Shown here piece by piece: positions 45,670 through 54,810 of a DNA stretch of 64,000 nt (positions are counted from its first letter, which is position 1; every line of letters begins with the position of its first letter). The stretch comes from Lachnospiraceae bacterium. Lineage in GTDB: Bacteria > Bacillota > Clostridia > Lachnospirales > Lachnospiraceae. The DNA lies in assembly GCA_015057555.1 (NCBI GenBank), contig SVEC01000002.1:124001-188000 (forward strand). The letters run 5' to 3'. The translations under genes and the position numbers were made by a program. Below the pieces are notes generated by a model that was given only the letters and a program-made list of their open reading frames with translations, did not search any database and was not told the DNA's origin.

Positions 45670-45675
45670 ATTATA
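45670..45675 (-). promoter_or_regulatory. -10 box upstream of cysK
   Basis: A perfect TATAAT preceded by TGCTAG, about 85 bases before cysK. No good -35 is seen, because the sequence upstream is the aroEK terminator tail. The same TGCTAGTATAAT string also precedes rpsO. Confidence 0.35.
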
Positions 45676-45692
45676 CTAGCACAAATGAAATA

Positions 45693-45717
45693 AAAAAACT
45701 ACCCATACGGATAGTTT
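45693..45717 (-). terminator. Terminator of aroEK
   Basis: AAAAACTA pairs with TAGTTTTT around a short CC/GG-closed loop, followed by TTTATTTC on the minus strand. It is symmetrical enough to work in both directions. Confidence 0.7.
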
Positions 45718-45838
45718 TTATTATTTAAAAAAGAGTATTTTTATCAATTGAGTTATCTGAAATCAATATGCTCAATACTGTAGTTAGCTAATCTGCTTAT
45801 CATTGTTCATAGCTGTACTTTTCTATGTATTAATATAT

Positions 45839-47269
45839 TTACTCTACATCCTCAGCATAAGAGCTCATAGTAGCTGCTATTAATTTATGTACCTCATACT
45901 CATCGATCTCAGTAGTATCTATAACCTCATCAGCCACCTCTGTATATATGGGAGTTCTAACGGCTGTCATCTCCTTTATTTTGTTATACAGCGAATTACC
46001 CTCCAGATTAGCAAGGAGTGGTCTGCCAGTGCCTCCTGCCACACGCTGATAAGTGGTATCATAGCTTGCCTTTAGATAAAATACCCTGCCGATTTCCTTG
46101 AGTAATTGTCTATTTTCTTCTTTTACAGGCATTCCACCTCCTGTAGCTACGACAGTATTCTTAAGTTTTCCCTTAAGCTCATATAAAAGTTCAGTTTCAA
46201 CCTGTCTAAAATATGCCTCACCCTTCTTAGCAAATATATCTGTTGTAGACATTCCCTCTCGCTTCTCTATAATCTCATCAGTATCTATAAAATCATATCC
46301 ATAACCCAAAGAAAGAAGTCTACCTACGGTTGATTTTCCACTACCCATATAACCTATAAGGACTATATTATCTGTGTTATCATAGGCTACTCTGCATAGA
46401 GCACGGTATACTCTCTTCACAAGCCAATCAGGTACCTCTACACCATTCCATAGCTCATAGGCCTTTACTCCCTGATGCAAAAGCATACCAAGACCATTGA
46501 TAGCCTTACCACCATTTTCCTCAACAAGCTTTAGAAATGGTGTTTTAGCGGGATTATATATAAGATCTACACCAATCTCGGCCTTATCATAAAACGCTTC
46601 ATCTGATATAAGTGGAAGTCCATCACCCTCATGAAGTCCCACTGAGGTACACTGTATCATAATGTATCTGCCATTAGGAATTACATAATAATCCTCCACA
46701 CAAAGAGGAATTATTTTATCACAGTCAAAGACTTTATTCATATCATCTGCAATCTTCTTAGCATTTTCAAAGGTTCTATTCACTATATATACCCTGTCAG
46801 CACCATACTTAAGACACATATAGGCAACTGCTCTTGCTGCACCACCGGCACCAAGCATAATAACCCTCGCGCCATCAAGCTTTACTCCCTCTGACACAAG
46901 AAACTTTGCAAGGCCATACATATCAGTATTATAGCCCTTGTATCCATCCTCACAGCGCACTAATGTATTAACCGCACCTATAACTCTTGCAGCCTCATCT
47001 ATGTCAACAAGATGCTCCATAACCTGCTGCTTGTATGGAACTGTGATATTAAGCCCTACTATCCCGTCTCTATAGGCCATATCAACTGCTTCACCAAGAT
47101 TCTCAGTTATATGAAACGGAATATATCTCATATCCTTACCCAGCTGTCTGCTTATAGTATCATGAATTACAGGAGACATAGTATGCTTTATAGGATTACC
47201 GAATATCCCTAAATACTCACCTGCATCAATATCCTTATAGCCATCTACAGCAAAATTCATTATTTCCAT
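45839..47269 (-). CDS. aroE-aroK: Bifunctional shikimate dehydrogenase / shikimate kinase
   Basis: A 476-residue fusion. Residues 1-285 are AroE: GIFGNPIKHTMSP, NITVPYKQQVMEHLVD, and the NADP-binding VIMLGAGGAARAVAYM. Residues 300-476 are AroK: Walker A IGYMGSGKST, DTDEIIEK, VATGGGMP and GRPLL. It catalyses two consecutive steps, 3-dehydroshikimate to shikimate to shikimate-3-phosphate, in aromatic amino acid synthesis. A fusion in this order is uncommon; AroE and AroK are usually separate. Start supported by AGGATAG; aroC lies 2.4 kb away on the other strand. Confidence 0.93.
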   Translation of the reverse strand: MEIMNFAVDGYKDIDAGEYLGIFGNPIKHTMSPVIHDTISRQLGKDMRYIPFHITENLGEAVDMAYRDGIVGLNITVPYKQQVMEHLVDIDEAARVIGAVNTLVRCEDGYKGYNTDMYGLAKFLVSEGVKLDGARVIMLGAGGAARAVAYMCLKYGADRVYIVNRTFENAKKIADDMNKVFDCDKIIPLCVEDYYVIPNGRYIMIQCTSVGLHEGDGLPLISDEAFYDKAEIGVDLIYNPAKTPFLKLVEENGGKAINGLGMLLHQGVKAYELWNGVEVPDWLVKRVYRALCRVAYDNTDNIVLIGYMGSGKSTVGRLLSLGYGYDFIDTDEIIEKREGMSTTDIFAKKGEAYFRQVETELLYELKGKLKNTVVATGGGMPVKEENRQLLKEIGRVFYLKASYDTTYQRVAGGTGRPLLANLEGNSLYNKIKEMTAVRTPIYTEVADEVIDTTEIDEYEVHKLIAATMSSYAEDVE

Positions 47270-47320
47270 AATATCTATCCTTATCTTTTAAAAAATCATA
47301 TGAATGCTGAACACTTTTTT

Positions 47321-47349
47321 ATTATAATTTCCATAACAAAAAATCGCAA
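47321..47349 (-). promoter_or_regulatory. Putative promoter of aroEK, overlapping the rpsO terminator
   Basis: TTGCGA (47349-47344), 17-base spacer and TATAAT (47326-47321). The -35 hexamer lies within the rpsO terminator stem. The -10 is perfect, the -35 four of six. Confidence 0.45.
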
Positions 47350-47369
47350 GTGTTTCCACCTGCGATTTT
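47340..47369 (-). terminator. Terminator of rpsO
   Basis: AAAATCGCAGGTG pairs with CACTTGCGATTTT (one G-U) around a four-base loop, followed by TTTTGTTATGG on the minus strand. It begins about 10 bases after the rpsO stop. Confidence 0.85.
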
Positions 47370-47379
47370 GTTAGTGTGA

Positions 47380-47646
47380 TTATTTTCTAAGACCAAGCTT
47401 CTCAATAAGAGCTCTATATCTATTGATATCCTTGTTCTTGAGATATGCTAAAAGGTTTCTTCTCTGACCTACCATCTTAAGAAGACCTCTTCTTGAGTGG
47501 TGATCCTTTGGATGTGCCTTGAAGTGCTCGTTAAGATCATTGATTCTGTAAGTAAGTAAAGCTACCTGTACCTCTGGTGAACCAGTGTCTCCCTCACATC
47601 TTCCATACTTTTCCATGATTTCCTTCTTCATCTCTGTAGTAATCAT
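47380..47646 (-). CDS. rpsO: 30S ribosomal protein S15
   Basis: S15 binds 16S rRNA early in small subunit assembly. The 88-residue protein has all S15 marks: [42 protein letters not shown] and [22 protein letters not shown] precedes the ATG. A structured leader lies upstream and a terminator downstream, so it appears monocistronic. S15 often represses its own mRNA via such leaders. Confidence 0.98.
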   Translation of the reverse strand: MITTEMKKEIMEKYGRCEGDTGSPEVQVALLTYRINDLNEHFKAHPKDHHSRRGLLKMVGQRRNLLAYLKNKDINRYRALIEKLGLRK

Positions 47647-47683
47647 CTTGATTTCCTCCTTAAATATAATATCTATCCTATCA

Positions 47684-47716
47684 CTGAGTTACGGTCGGAG
47701 TTGTCCTGTAACTAAG
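47684..47716 (-). promoter_or_regulatory. Leader hairpin of rpsO (candidate S15 autoregulatory element)
   Basis: On the minus strand CTTAGTTAC pairs with GTAACTCAG (one mismatch) around a 15-base loop that can form GGA...TCC. It lies about 30 bases before the rpsO ribosome binding site. Family knowledge: several different leader structures that bind S15 exist upstream of rpsO. That this one does so is inference. Confidence 0.5.
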
Positions 47717-47727
47717 TAACGGCCTTG

Positions 47728-47733
47728 ATTATA
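47728..47733 (-). promoter_or_regulatory. -10 box upstream of rpsO
   Basis: A perfect TATAAT preceded by TGCTAG. The best -35 candidate TTTACA is 20 bases upstream, which is longer than normal, so only the -10 is firm. Confidence 0.4.
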
Positions 47734-47787
47734 CTAGCATATAAACATCTCGTTGTAAAGCAAAATTTGCCAGATTTTATAACATTT

Positions 47788-49536
47788 TTAATATTGCTTA
47801 AAATAGTTAAAGCCATTGATGTAATCTGCTCTTGTTAATCCCTCATCATCAACATTGATATAATAGTTCTTTACATTTGGATGCTCGTCATCCTTGCAGA
47901 AGTAATCCATAGCACTACCCCAACCATCACCCTGAGCCTCATCTCCAAGCTGAGGGTCGAAGGTGTATAAAGTACCATTAATATTAACAACCGCCCAACC
48001 ATGGTCTCTATTAACATTTGCACTGAATAACGAACCATAAACCTTATATGAGTCAAGACCAATAGCCCTGGTAAGAACAACAAATGCTGATGCATAATTA
48101 ACACATGTACCATATCCGGCAATCAGGCAAGAATAGGATTGAGATACACACCACAGATCATAATCTGAAATAAAGAAATTACCACAATCCGCTCCTCTCC
48201 ATTTTGCGGTCACGTTATAATCATACTTGTAATAATTATTATCTATAATCCACTTATATATAGCCAATGTCTTCTCATAAGTAGTCATACCAGGTGTAAT
48301 AATCTGACCAAGTATCTGCTGAACTCTAGCATCTATCTCCTTGTCACCTGTATAACATGGTGCATATAGCTGTGCGGAATTAAGAATGTCCTTAGGGTCT
48401 GTAGAATCAGTTGGAACACCAGGAACAATTGGTTCCTGTGACGGCGGATTAATCACCTCATCCTCTCCCTTATCAGCTTCTGCCTCTTGCTCTAGAAGTG
48501 CTGGATATACATAAGGCCTGTCTGTTGTGCCAGGTGCTTCACCACCTTTTTCAATCAGAACAATTTCTATACCTTCAAGTCTCTTTGACAACCCACTGGT
48601 TCCGGCAACCTGGCCATTCATAGCCCAGCCAAGCCAGCCATAGGTTTGTGAATGCACTCTATAATATATATCATAAGCTGCTGAAAGCTCACCTGTAAGC
48701 ATTATCTGGATTGCTTCTAATCGTTTTGACTGACCGCTGGTACCTGACATATTATAATTAGTCATCCAGTCCATCCATCCATAGGTTTGAGCATGAACCT
48801 TATATGCTATTCCACCTGTATAATCAGAATTAGCTACATCAATCTTAATACCCTCAAGACGCTTTGACTGACCCTCTGTTCCTGACATCTTACCATCAGT
48901 AACCGGTTCTAACCAACCATAAGTCTGTACATGAGTCGTATATTTTAATGATGCAGACTTTTCCTTTGAATCCTTTTTTACTAGTTTTATCTGAATAGCC
49001 TCAAGACGCTTACCCTGTCCAGTTGTACCAGCATCCATACCATTAGATACCCAATCTGTCCATCCCCAGGTCTGACAGTGAACTCTATAAATTACATCAT
49101 ATTTCTCACCTAATTCACCTGTAAGCTTAATCTTAATGGATTCAAGACGCTTTGCTTCGCCTTCGGTACCAGACATCTCACCACTTTTCTTCCAGGTTGA
49201 AGGATCTTCCAAATCACCCTGCCAACCATACTTCTGAACATGTGTAGTGTATACAATGTCTCCCTGTAAATTAGTATCAAGATAAATTTTAATACTCTCG
49301 AGTCGCTTTGACTGTCCCTCAGTTCCCGACAGCTCACCATCTGAAACCTTATCTAACCAGCCATATGTTTGACAATGTACGTGATATGAAAGCTTTGCAT
49401 ATTCTTCCTCTGCATTTATCTCCTGAACCTGGTCTGAAATATCACCCTCGTAAGCCCTACTATGTAAAACAAAAGAATTACCTATAAGAGAAATAACCAT
49501 AACTCCCACAAGCATTTTTGACATTAACTTTTTCAT
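47788..49536 (-). CDS. Secreted ChW-repeat protein with transglutaminase-like domain
   Basis: A 582-residue exported protein: signal peptide (about 1-28), six ChW repeats (about 49-345) each with a W-containing QTYGW and a GxxGQSKRLE motif, a Pro/acid linker, and a transglutaminase-like domain (about 400-560) with Cys in YGTCVNYASAF, His in NRDHGWAVV and Asp in YTFDPQ. ChW repeats are found in clostridial surface proteins. Possible roles are wall-associated crosslinking or proteolysis; the substrate is unknown. No sortase signal or anchor is visible. Confidence 0.9.
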   Translation of the reverse strand: MKKLMSKMLVGVMVISLIGNSFVLHSRAYEGDISDQVQEINAEEEYAKLSYHVHCQTYGWLDKVSDGELSGTEGQSKRLESIKIYLDTNLQGDIVYTTHVQKYGWQGDLEDPSTWKKSGEMSGTEGEAKRLESIKIKLTGELGEKYDVIYRVHCQTWGWTDWVSNGMDAGTTGQGKRLEAIQIKLVKKDSKEKSASLKYTTHVQTYGWLEPVTDGKMSGTEGQSKRLEGIKIDVANSDYTGGIAYKVHAQTYGWMDWMTNYNMSGTSGQSKRLEAIQIMLTGELSAAYDIYYRVHSQTYGWLGWAMNGQVAGTSGLSKRLEGIEIVLIEKGGEAPGTTDRPYVYPALLEQEAEADKGEDEVINPPSQEPIVPGVPTDSTDPKDILNSAQLYAPCYTGDKEIDARVQQILGQIITPGMTTYEKTLAIYKWIIDNNYYKYDYNVTAKWRGADCGNFFISDYDLWCVSQSYSCLIAGYGTCVNYASAFVVLTRAIGLDSYKVYGSLFSANVNRDHGWAVVNINGTLYTFDPQLGDEAQGDGWGSAMDYFCKDDEHPNVKNYYINVDDEGLTRADYINGFNYFKQY

Positions 49537-49638
49537 TTTTTTACCTCTTTATCTATGTATATAAACTCTTTGCTTATAATCTCTCGTAACAATTCTGTAA
49601 CATTATTACACATCAAAAATAAAAAATCAACATACACC

Positions 49639-49667
49639 TTTAAATTTTCACAAAATAGTTTTATAAT
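49639..49667 (+). promoter_or_regulatory. Promoter of aroC
   Basis: TTTAAA, 17 bases, then a perfect TATAAT, 31 bases before the aroC start. The -35 matches four of six. Confidence 0.5.
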
Positions 49668-49697
49668 ATCCAAAAACAGGTAGAAAGGACTATAAAT

Positions 49698-50798
49698 ATG
49701 GCAGGTTCAATATACGGAAAGCTTTTTACCATATCAACCTGGGGGGAATCCCATGGAAAAGCCCTAGGAGTTGTGGTTGATGGATGCCCAGCAGGTATTC
49801 CACTTTGCGAAGAAGACATCCAAATATATTTAAACAGGAGAAAGCCTGGACAAAACCAGTACTCTACCCAGAGAAACGAATCTGACACGGTGGAAATCTT
49901 ATCTGGTGTATTTGAAGGAAAAACTACAGGAACACCTATATCCATGCTGGTTAGAAACCAAGACCAGCATTCTAAGGATTATGGTGATATTGCAGTAAGC
50001 TACAGACCAGGTCATGCAGACTACTGCTTTGATGAAAAATTCGGTTTTAGAGACTACCGTGGTGGTGGGCGCTCATCAGGCAGAGAAACCATAGGCCGAG
50101 TTGCCGCTGGTGCCATCGCAGCCAAGGTACTAAAAACTATGGGCATTGAGCTTACAGCTTACACAAGCTCCATAGGAGAATATTCTATTGATTATAAGAA
50201 TTTTGATAAAGCTGAAATACTTGAAAATCCATTGTACATGCCTGATAAGGCATGCTCTCAGGCTGCTGGAAAATACCTAACAGAAATTATCAAGGATTTG
50301 GATTCCATAGGTTCCTCTGTTGAATGTATTATAACCGGTATGCCTGTAGGTGTGGGCGAGCCAGTATTTTCAAAGCTAGATGCTCTCTTAGCCCAGGGAA
50401 TAATGTCCATTGGTGCAGTTAAGGCTGTTGAAATAGGTGATGGAACCTTGGCTTCCAAAAGCAAAGGCTCCGTAAATAATGATGAGTTCACAGTAATTGA
50501 TGGACTAGTTACTAAGACAACAAATCATGCAGGTGGTATCCTTGGTGGAATGAGTGATGGAACACCTATAAAGGTAAAGGCTTCATTTAAACCAACCCCT
50601 TCAATCTACAAAGAACAACATACTATAAATAACCAACACAAAGAAATTACCATGTCCATCAAGGGACGCCATGACCCTATCATTGGACCAAGGGCTGTTG
50701 TTGTTGTGGAAGCAATGTGCGCAATCACTATATTAGATTTATTAATGATTAATGCCACATCAAAAATTGATAACCTACTTAAAATATATAATAAATAA
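49698..50798 (+). CDS. aroC: Chorismate synthase
   Basis: FMN-dependent conversion of EPSP to chorismate, the last common step of the shikimate pathway. The 366-residue protein has the family marks TWGESHGKALGVVVDG, RPGHADYCFDEKFGFRDYRGGGRSSGRETIGRVAAGA and RHDPIIGPRAVVVVEAM. AGAAAGGA precedes the ATG. It faces the ChW gene and converges with xerD. A terminator follows directly. Confidence 0.97.
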   Translation: MAGSIYGKLFTISTWGESHGKALGVVVDGCPAGIPLCEEDIQIYLNRRKPGQNQYSTQRNESDTVEILSGVFEGKTTGTPISMLVRNQDQHSKDYGDIAVSYRPGHADYCFDEKFGFRDYRGGGRSSGRETIGRVAAGAIAAKVLKTMGIELTAYTSSIGEYSIDYKNFDKAEILENPLYMPDKACSQAAGKYLTEIIKDLDSIGSSVECIITGMPVGVGEPVFSKLDALLAQGIMSIGAVKAVEIGDGTLASKSKGSVNNDEFTVIDGLVTKTTNHAGGILGGMSDGTPIKVKASFKPTPSIYKEQHTINNQHKEITMSIKGRHDPIIGPRAVVVVEAMCAITILDLLMINATSKIDNLLKIYNK

Positions 50799-50804
50799 TA
50801 AAAT

Positions 50805-50836
50805 AAAAACCAGTAGCTTATAACTACTGGTTTTTT
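50805..50836. terminator. Bidirectional terminator between aroC and xerD
   Basis: AAAAACCAGTAG and its complement with a seven-base loop, followed by TTTTTT on the plus strand and by TTTTTATTTTATT on the minus strand. Its right edge touches the xerD stop. Confidence 0.85.
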
Positions 50837-51731
50837 AATTGCTAGCCTTACGCTTAGCTCTAGGATGAGCCTTTTCATACTCTTCCTTTATTCTACTCTG
50901 TCTGCTCTTAAGATATATCTGAGTTGTAGATATATCGGAATGTCCTAACATCTCCTGAACTGCCTTAAGGTCAGCACCATTTGTAACAAGGTGAGATGCA
51001 AAAGAATGTCTTATCATATGAGGTGTAATATCCTTATCTATACCAGCCTTAACTGCATAAGCTTTAATAAGCTTCCAAAAGCCTTGTCTAGACATAGGTT
51101 GTCCCTTCATATTGGTAAACAAATAATTGCTATCCTCGCACATAATTTGTCTTACACCATTTATATAAGTCTCTAAAGCAAATCTGGCAGCCTGCTCTAT
51201 AGGAATTACCCTTTCCTTATTTGCATCTCTGCAAAGTATATAACTCATAGCAAGATTAACATCATCAATCTTAAGAGAAATGAGCTCTGATACTCTCATG
51301 CCTGTTGCATACAAAAGCTCTAGCATAGCCTTATCTCTAATTTCTTTAGGTGTTGACTTAGATGGTTGATCAAGCAATAGATTAACCTCTTCAACAGAAA
51401 GAGTATCTGGTGCTTTCTTCTCAATCTTAGGAGGCTTAAGCTGTTCTGTACAATCCTCTTTAACTACTCCATTTTTAAGTAAAAATAGGAAGAAGGATTT
51501 TATACTTGCAATATTTCTAGAAATAGTGGCAAGTGACATTCCCTGACCTTTCATATCAATAACATATGTATTAAGATCCATAGAATTAATATCTGTTACA
51601 GTCTTATAGCCCTTATTCTCAAAATATGTATTTAACTTCAATAAATCTCTTTTGTATGAAGCAATAGTATTCTGACTTGAACGCTTTACTACCGTAAGAA
51701 AATTTATGTAATTATCAATGTGTTCTCTCAT
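50835..51731 (-). CDS. xerD: Tyrosine recombinase of the XerC/XerD type
   Basis: Site-specific recombinase that resolves chromosome dimers. The 298-residue protein has an N-terminal SAM-like DNA-binding domain (about 1-85), and the catalytic residues Arg in TGMRVSELI, HMIRHSFASHL (His-x-x-Arg), LGHSDISTTQIYL (His and Tyr nucleophile). Two catalytic cores are full length. TAAGGGG precedes the ATG. The spoIIM-like/NUDIX/xerD neighbourhood is conserved in Clostridia, favouring the housekeeping XerD over a mobile-element integrase. Confidence 0.92.
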   Translation of the reverse strand: MREHIDNYINFLTVVKRSSQNTIASYKRDLLKLNTYFENKGYKTVTDINSMDLNTYVIDMKGQGMSLATISRNIASIKSFFLFLLKNGVVKEDCTEQLKPPKIEKKAPDTLSVEEVNLLLDQPSKSTPKEIRDKAMLELLYATGMRVSELISLKIDDVNLAMSYILCRDANKERVIPIEQAARFALETYINGVRQIMCEDSNYLFTNMKGQPMSRQGFWKLIKAYAVKAGIDKDITPHMIRHSFASHLVTNGADLKAVQEMLGHSDISTTQIYLKSRQSRIKEEYEKAHPRAKRKASN

Positions 51732-51785
51732 AATTGAACCCCTTAATATCCCATAATTTCCAAAAATAATTCATTAACAAATACT

Positions 51786-51814
51786 ATTATAATAACTAAT
51801 TTACATAAAATCAA
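51786..51814 (-). promoter_or_regulatory. Promoter of xerD
   Basis: TTGATT (51814-51809), 17-base spacer and a perfect TATAAT (51791-51786), about 55 bases before xerD. A 16-base palindrome, AAAATCTTAAGATTTT, lies 15 bases upstream of the -35 at 51830-51845. Confidence 0.6.
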
Positions 51815-51889
51815 ACACATTTTTTTCATAAAATCTTAAGATTTTTGTAATTTTACGATAATTCTACAAAATAGAGTGTTAACACTTTT

Positions 51890-52429
51890 TTAACTTACCA
51901 TATATTGATGAAAATTTTTTAAAAAAAATGTCATAAAAAGACACTCAAAAATCACTCCAACCGTAAAAATCATTACAAATGTCGAAATTTTCTTAATATT
52001 ATCTTTATTCCCTAATTCAAATAAACCCGAATTGTTTTCGTAGACCATAGCCAAAATATAAAATACATAATGAGGAAAAATGTATGCAAGGATAATTAAA
52101 ACTCCAGACAGCCCAAGATAATATATTTGGGCACTTAGAACAAACCCCAGCACTCCACCTAATAACATCATAACAATATTATATATATTTTTACCACCAA
52201 AAGCCTTCATCAAAATGATAAGTAAAACCATTTGTTTTAATCTATTAATAACTATTGTGGTGATAATAATATTTTTCCCCTGAGACACCATATTATTAAC
52301 ATCATAAATATCAAGAATCATATAACTATAATCTATTTCATTTTTTATAAATAAGTTAAACATAATACAGACTATTACAGCTGATAATAAGGATAAAAAA
52401 TATGTACTATTTAATTTTATTTCATACAT
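51890..52429 (-). CDS. spoIIM: SpoIIM-like membrane protein
   Basis: A 179-residue protein with about five membrane helices, with YIFPHYVFYILAMVYENNSG matching the SpoIIM PH-containing motif and GGVLGFVLSAQIYYLGLSG. In spore formers SpoIIM takes part in engulfment with SpoIID and SpoIIP. Order NUDIX-spoIIM-xerD is that of Clostridia. It begins right after the NUDIX terminator and has GTGATG. Sequence divergence makes this a probable rather than certain call. Confidence 0.7.
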   Translation of the reverse strand: MYEIKLNSTYFLSLLSAVIVCIMFNLFIKNEIDYSYMILDIYDVNNMVSQGKNIIITTIVINRLKQMVLLIILMKAFGGKNIYNIVMMLLGGVLGFVLSAQIYYLGLSGVLIILAYIFPHYVFYILAMVYENNSGLFELGNKDNIKKISTFVMIFTVGVIFECLFMTFFLKNFHQYMVS

Positions 52430-52444
52430 AACATCACCACCAAA

Positions 52445-52473
52445 AAAATAGAGAGTTTATTACTCTCTATTTT
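52445..52473 (-). terminator. Terminator after the NUDIX gene
   Basis: AAAATAGAGAG and its complement with a seven-base loop, followed by TTTT on the minus strand. It starts 16 bases after the NUDIX stop and ends 16 bases before the SpoIIM start codon. Confidence 0.8.
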
Positions 52474-52488
52474 CTATGTTAAAATATA

Positions 52489-53040
52489 TTAAATTATTCC
52501 TCTCGTCTTCATATTTTTATAAGCAAGGAGTGCTACTATAGTCTTACTATCAATTATATCCCCACTATATATCATATCTATAGCCTCTTCAACAGAAATA
52601 TGAATAATTTCAATATATTCGTCTGGATCAAGCTTTCTAACACCTTTAACTAAATTCATACCAATATAAATATCAGTTTTTTCGTCAAAGGTTCCAACAG
52701 AAGAAATGATATTACTTACGTGAATCATCTTTTCTGGTTTGAAGCCAATCTCTTCCTCTACCTCTCTCATAGCACAATCTATTCCCTTTTCACCTACATA
52801 CGAATAGCCACCTGCTGGAATTTCTATATTTACTTTATCTAAGGTATTTCTATATTGCTTTACCAGATAAGTATATTCATTTTCATCCACAACTAAAGCA
52901 CCTGCTCCTCCACCACTTTTATGCTTAATGTAATCATATACAACTGTATTACCCTTTGGAGTCTTAAGGTTATCTTTATATAAGGATACTATCTTTGAAT
53001 CATATACTAATTCTGAAGATTCTTTAATAAATTCAATCAT
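52489..53040 (-). CDS. NUDIX hydrolase, ADP-ribose pyrophosphatase type
   Basis: A 183-residue NUDIX enzyme. The NUDIX box is GYSYVGEKGIDCAMREVEEEIGF, fitting GX5EX7REUXEEXGU (residues split at Met). It likely hydrolyses ADP-ribose and similar sugar nucleotides. The ATG at 53040 is chosen with GGTGATG before it; the longer frame adds five residues. It is the gene before spoIIM in the conserved clostridial cluster. Confidence 0.9.
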   Translation of the reverse strand: MIEFIKESSELVYDSKIVSLYKDNLKTPKGNTVVYDYIKHKSGGGAGALVVDENEYTYLVKQYRNTLDKVNIEIPAGGYSYVGEKGIDCAMREVEEEIGFKPEKMIHVSNIISSVGTFDEKTDIYIGMNLVKGVRKLDPDEYIEIIHISVEEAIDMIYSGDIIDSKTIVALLAYKNMKTRGII

Positions 53041-53110
53041 AACATCACCAACCATTCTAATAATTAAATTAAGTATATTACATACAATAATTATTTACAA
53101 CAAGTAAAAA

Positions 53111-53133
53111 GGATGTGGCAATTTGCCACATCC
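53111..53133 (-). terminator. Terminator of rny
   Basis: GGATGTGGCAA and its complement around a single base, followed by TTTTTACTTG on the minus strand, about 10 bases after the rny stop. Confidence 0.85.
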
Positions 53134-53141
53134 CATAATAA

Positions 53142-54683
53142 TTATTTTGCAAAATCAGTTACTCTTGATTCTCTAATCAGATTAACCTTAATCTGACCTG
53201 GATACTCAAGGTCTGCTTCAATTTGCTTAGAAATATCTCTTGCAAGTAATACCATTTCAGCATCATTAACCTGCTCTGGAACTACAATTACTCGAATTTC
53301 TCTACCTGCCTGAATAGCAAAAGTCTTATCTACTCCCTTAAATCCGTTAGCAATATCCTCTAACTTCTTTAATCTAGTAGTGTATGTTTCTAACGTTTCT
53401 CTTCTTGCACCTGGTCTAGCAGCTGAAATAGCATCAGCAGCCTGAACGATACAAGCAATTAAACTCTGAGGTTCTACATCGCCATGATGAGCTTCAACAG
53501 CATTTATAACAAGGGCAGACTCTTTGTACTTACGACATAGATCTACACCAATTGATATATGTGAACCTTCCATCTCATGATCAACAGACTTACCAATATC
53601 GTGCAATAAACCAGCACGCTTGGCCATACGAATATCAACACCTAATTCACCGGCTAAAAGACCGGATAACTGCGCTACTTCAATAGAATGCTTAAGTGCA
53701 TTCTGTCCATAGCTTGTTCTAAATCTCATCTTTCCAAGTAAACGTACAAGTTCTGGATGAATTCCGTGAACTCCAACCTCAAGAGTTGCAGCCTCACCCT
53801 CCTCACGCATCATGGTCTCAACTTCCTTCTGGGCTTTCTCAACCATCTCCTCGATTCTAGCAGGATGAATTCTTCCATCTAATATAAGTTTTTCAAGTGC
53901 AATTCTTGCAACTTCTCTTCTTACAGGATCGAAGCTTGAAAGGATAACTGCTTCTGGAGTATCATCTATAATCAAATCTACTCCTGTCATAGTCTCAAGA
54001 GTTCTAATATTTCTACCCTCTCTACCTATGATTCTTCCCTTCATCTCGTCGTTTGGCAATTGTACTAAGGAAATAGTTGTCTCTGACACATGGTCAGCAG
54101 CACACTTCTGTATCGCTGTAACAACATACTCCTTTGCTTTCTTGTCTGCTTCTTCTTTTGCTCGTGTCTCTAATTCTTTGATCATGACTGCAGTTTCATG
54201 TTTAACTTCGTCTTCAACAGTCTTTAATAAGTATTCTTTTGCTTGTTCAGAGGTTAATCCTGAAATTCTTTCAAGTTCCTGAGTTCTTTTTGCTTCTAGC
54301 TGTGCGATCTCACTTCTCATAGTTTCCAATTCAGCTTCCTTCTTAGAAAGATTAGCTTCCTTTTTCTCTATAGCCTCGGTCTTACGCTCAAGATTCTCTT
54401 CTTTAGAGAGAACTCTCTTCTCTGCTCTCTGAATTTCAGCACGACGATCCTTTACTTCTTTATCGATCTCGTTCTTCATTCTAAGAGCCTCTTCCTTGGC
54501 TTCAAGAAGTGTCTCACGTTTCTTGGCTTCAGCACTTTTAAGTGCTTCATCTATAATCTCTCTAGCCTTATCCTCAGCCTTGCCAGTCTTTGCTTCAGCA
54601 ATATTTTTTCTATAAGCAATGGCTATGAACCAAGTAAGAATAACTGCTAATACAACTATTACAGCAAAGATTACATATTCCAT
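53142..54683 (-). CDS. rny: Ribonuclease Y
   Basis: Membrane-anchored endoribonuclease that starts mRNA decay. The 513-residue protein has an N-terminal helix (about 3-20), a long coiled coil (30-150), KH domain (about 205-270, [15 protein letters not shown]) and HD domain ([12 protein letters not shown], about 358). AGGAGGTG precedes the ATG; the frame four codons longer overlaps that site. Gene order with recA/recX behind it is typical of Firmicutes. Confidence 0.97.
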   Translation of the reverse strand: MEYVIFAVIVVLAVILTWFIAIAYRKNIAEAKTGKAEDKAREIIDEALKSAEAKKRETLLEAKEEALRMKNEIDKEVKDRRAEIQRAEKRVLSKEENLERKTEAIEKKEANLSKKEAELETMRSEIAQLEAKRTQELERISGLTSEQAKEYLLKTVEDEVKHETAVMIKELETRAKEEADKKAKEYVVTAIQKCAADHVSETTISLVQLPNDEMKGRIIGREGRNIRTLETMTGVDLIIDDTPEAVILSSFDPVRREVARIALEKLILDGRIHPARIEEMVEKAQKEVETMMREEGEAATLEVGVHGIHPELVRLLGKMRFRTSYGQNALKHSIEVAQLSGLLAGELGVDIRMAKRAGLLHDIGKSVDHEMEGSHISIGVDLCRKYKESALVINAVEAHHGDVEPQSLIACIVQAADAISAARPGARRETLETYTTRLKKLEDIANGFKGVDKTFAIQAGREIRVIVVPEQVNDAEMVLLARDISKQIEADLEYPGQIKVNLIRESRVTDFAK

Positions 54684-54737
54684 ACTCAGGAGCACCTCCT
54701 TATTAAATTTTCATTGCACAAAATACAACAGTTAAAT

Positions 54738-54764
54738 ATTATACTTTTTTTATATAAGTGTCAA
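54738..54764 (-). promoter_or_regulatory. Promoter of rny
   Basis: A perfect TTGACA (54764-54759) and a perfect TATAAT (54743-54738), but the spacer is only 15 bases. About 55 bases before rny. A small hairpin TGCATAAAAATGCA lies further upstream, in the recX 3' region. Confidence 0.5.
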
Positions 54765-54810
54765 GAAAATTATCTGCATTTTTATGCAAAATGTAAAAAA
54801 TATATTAAAA

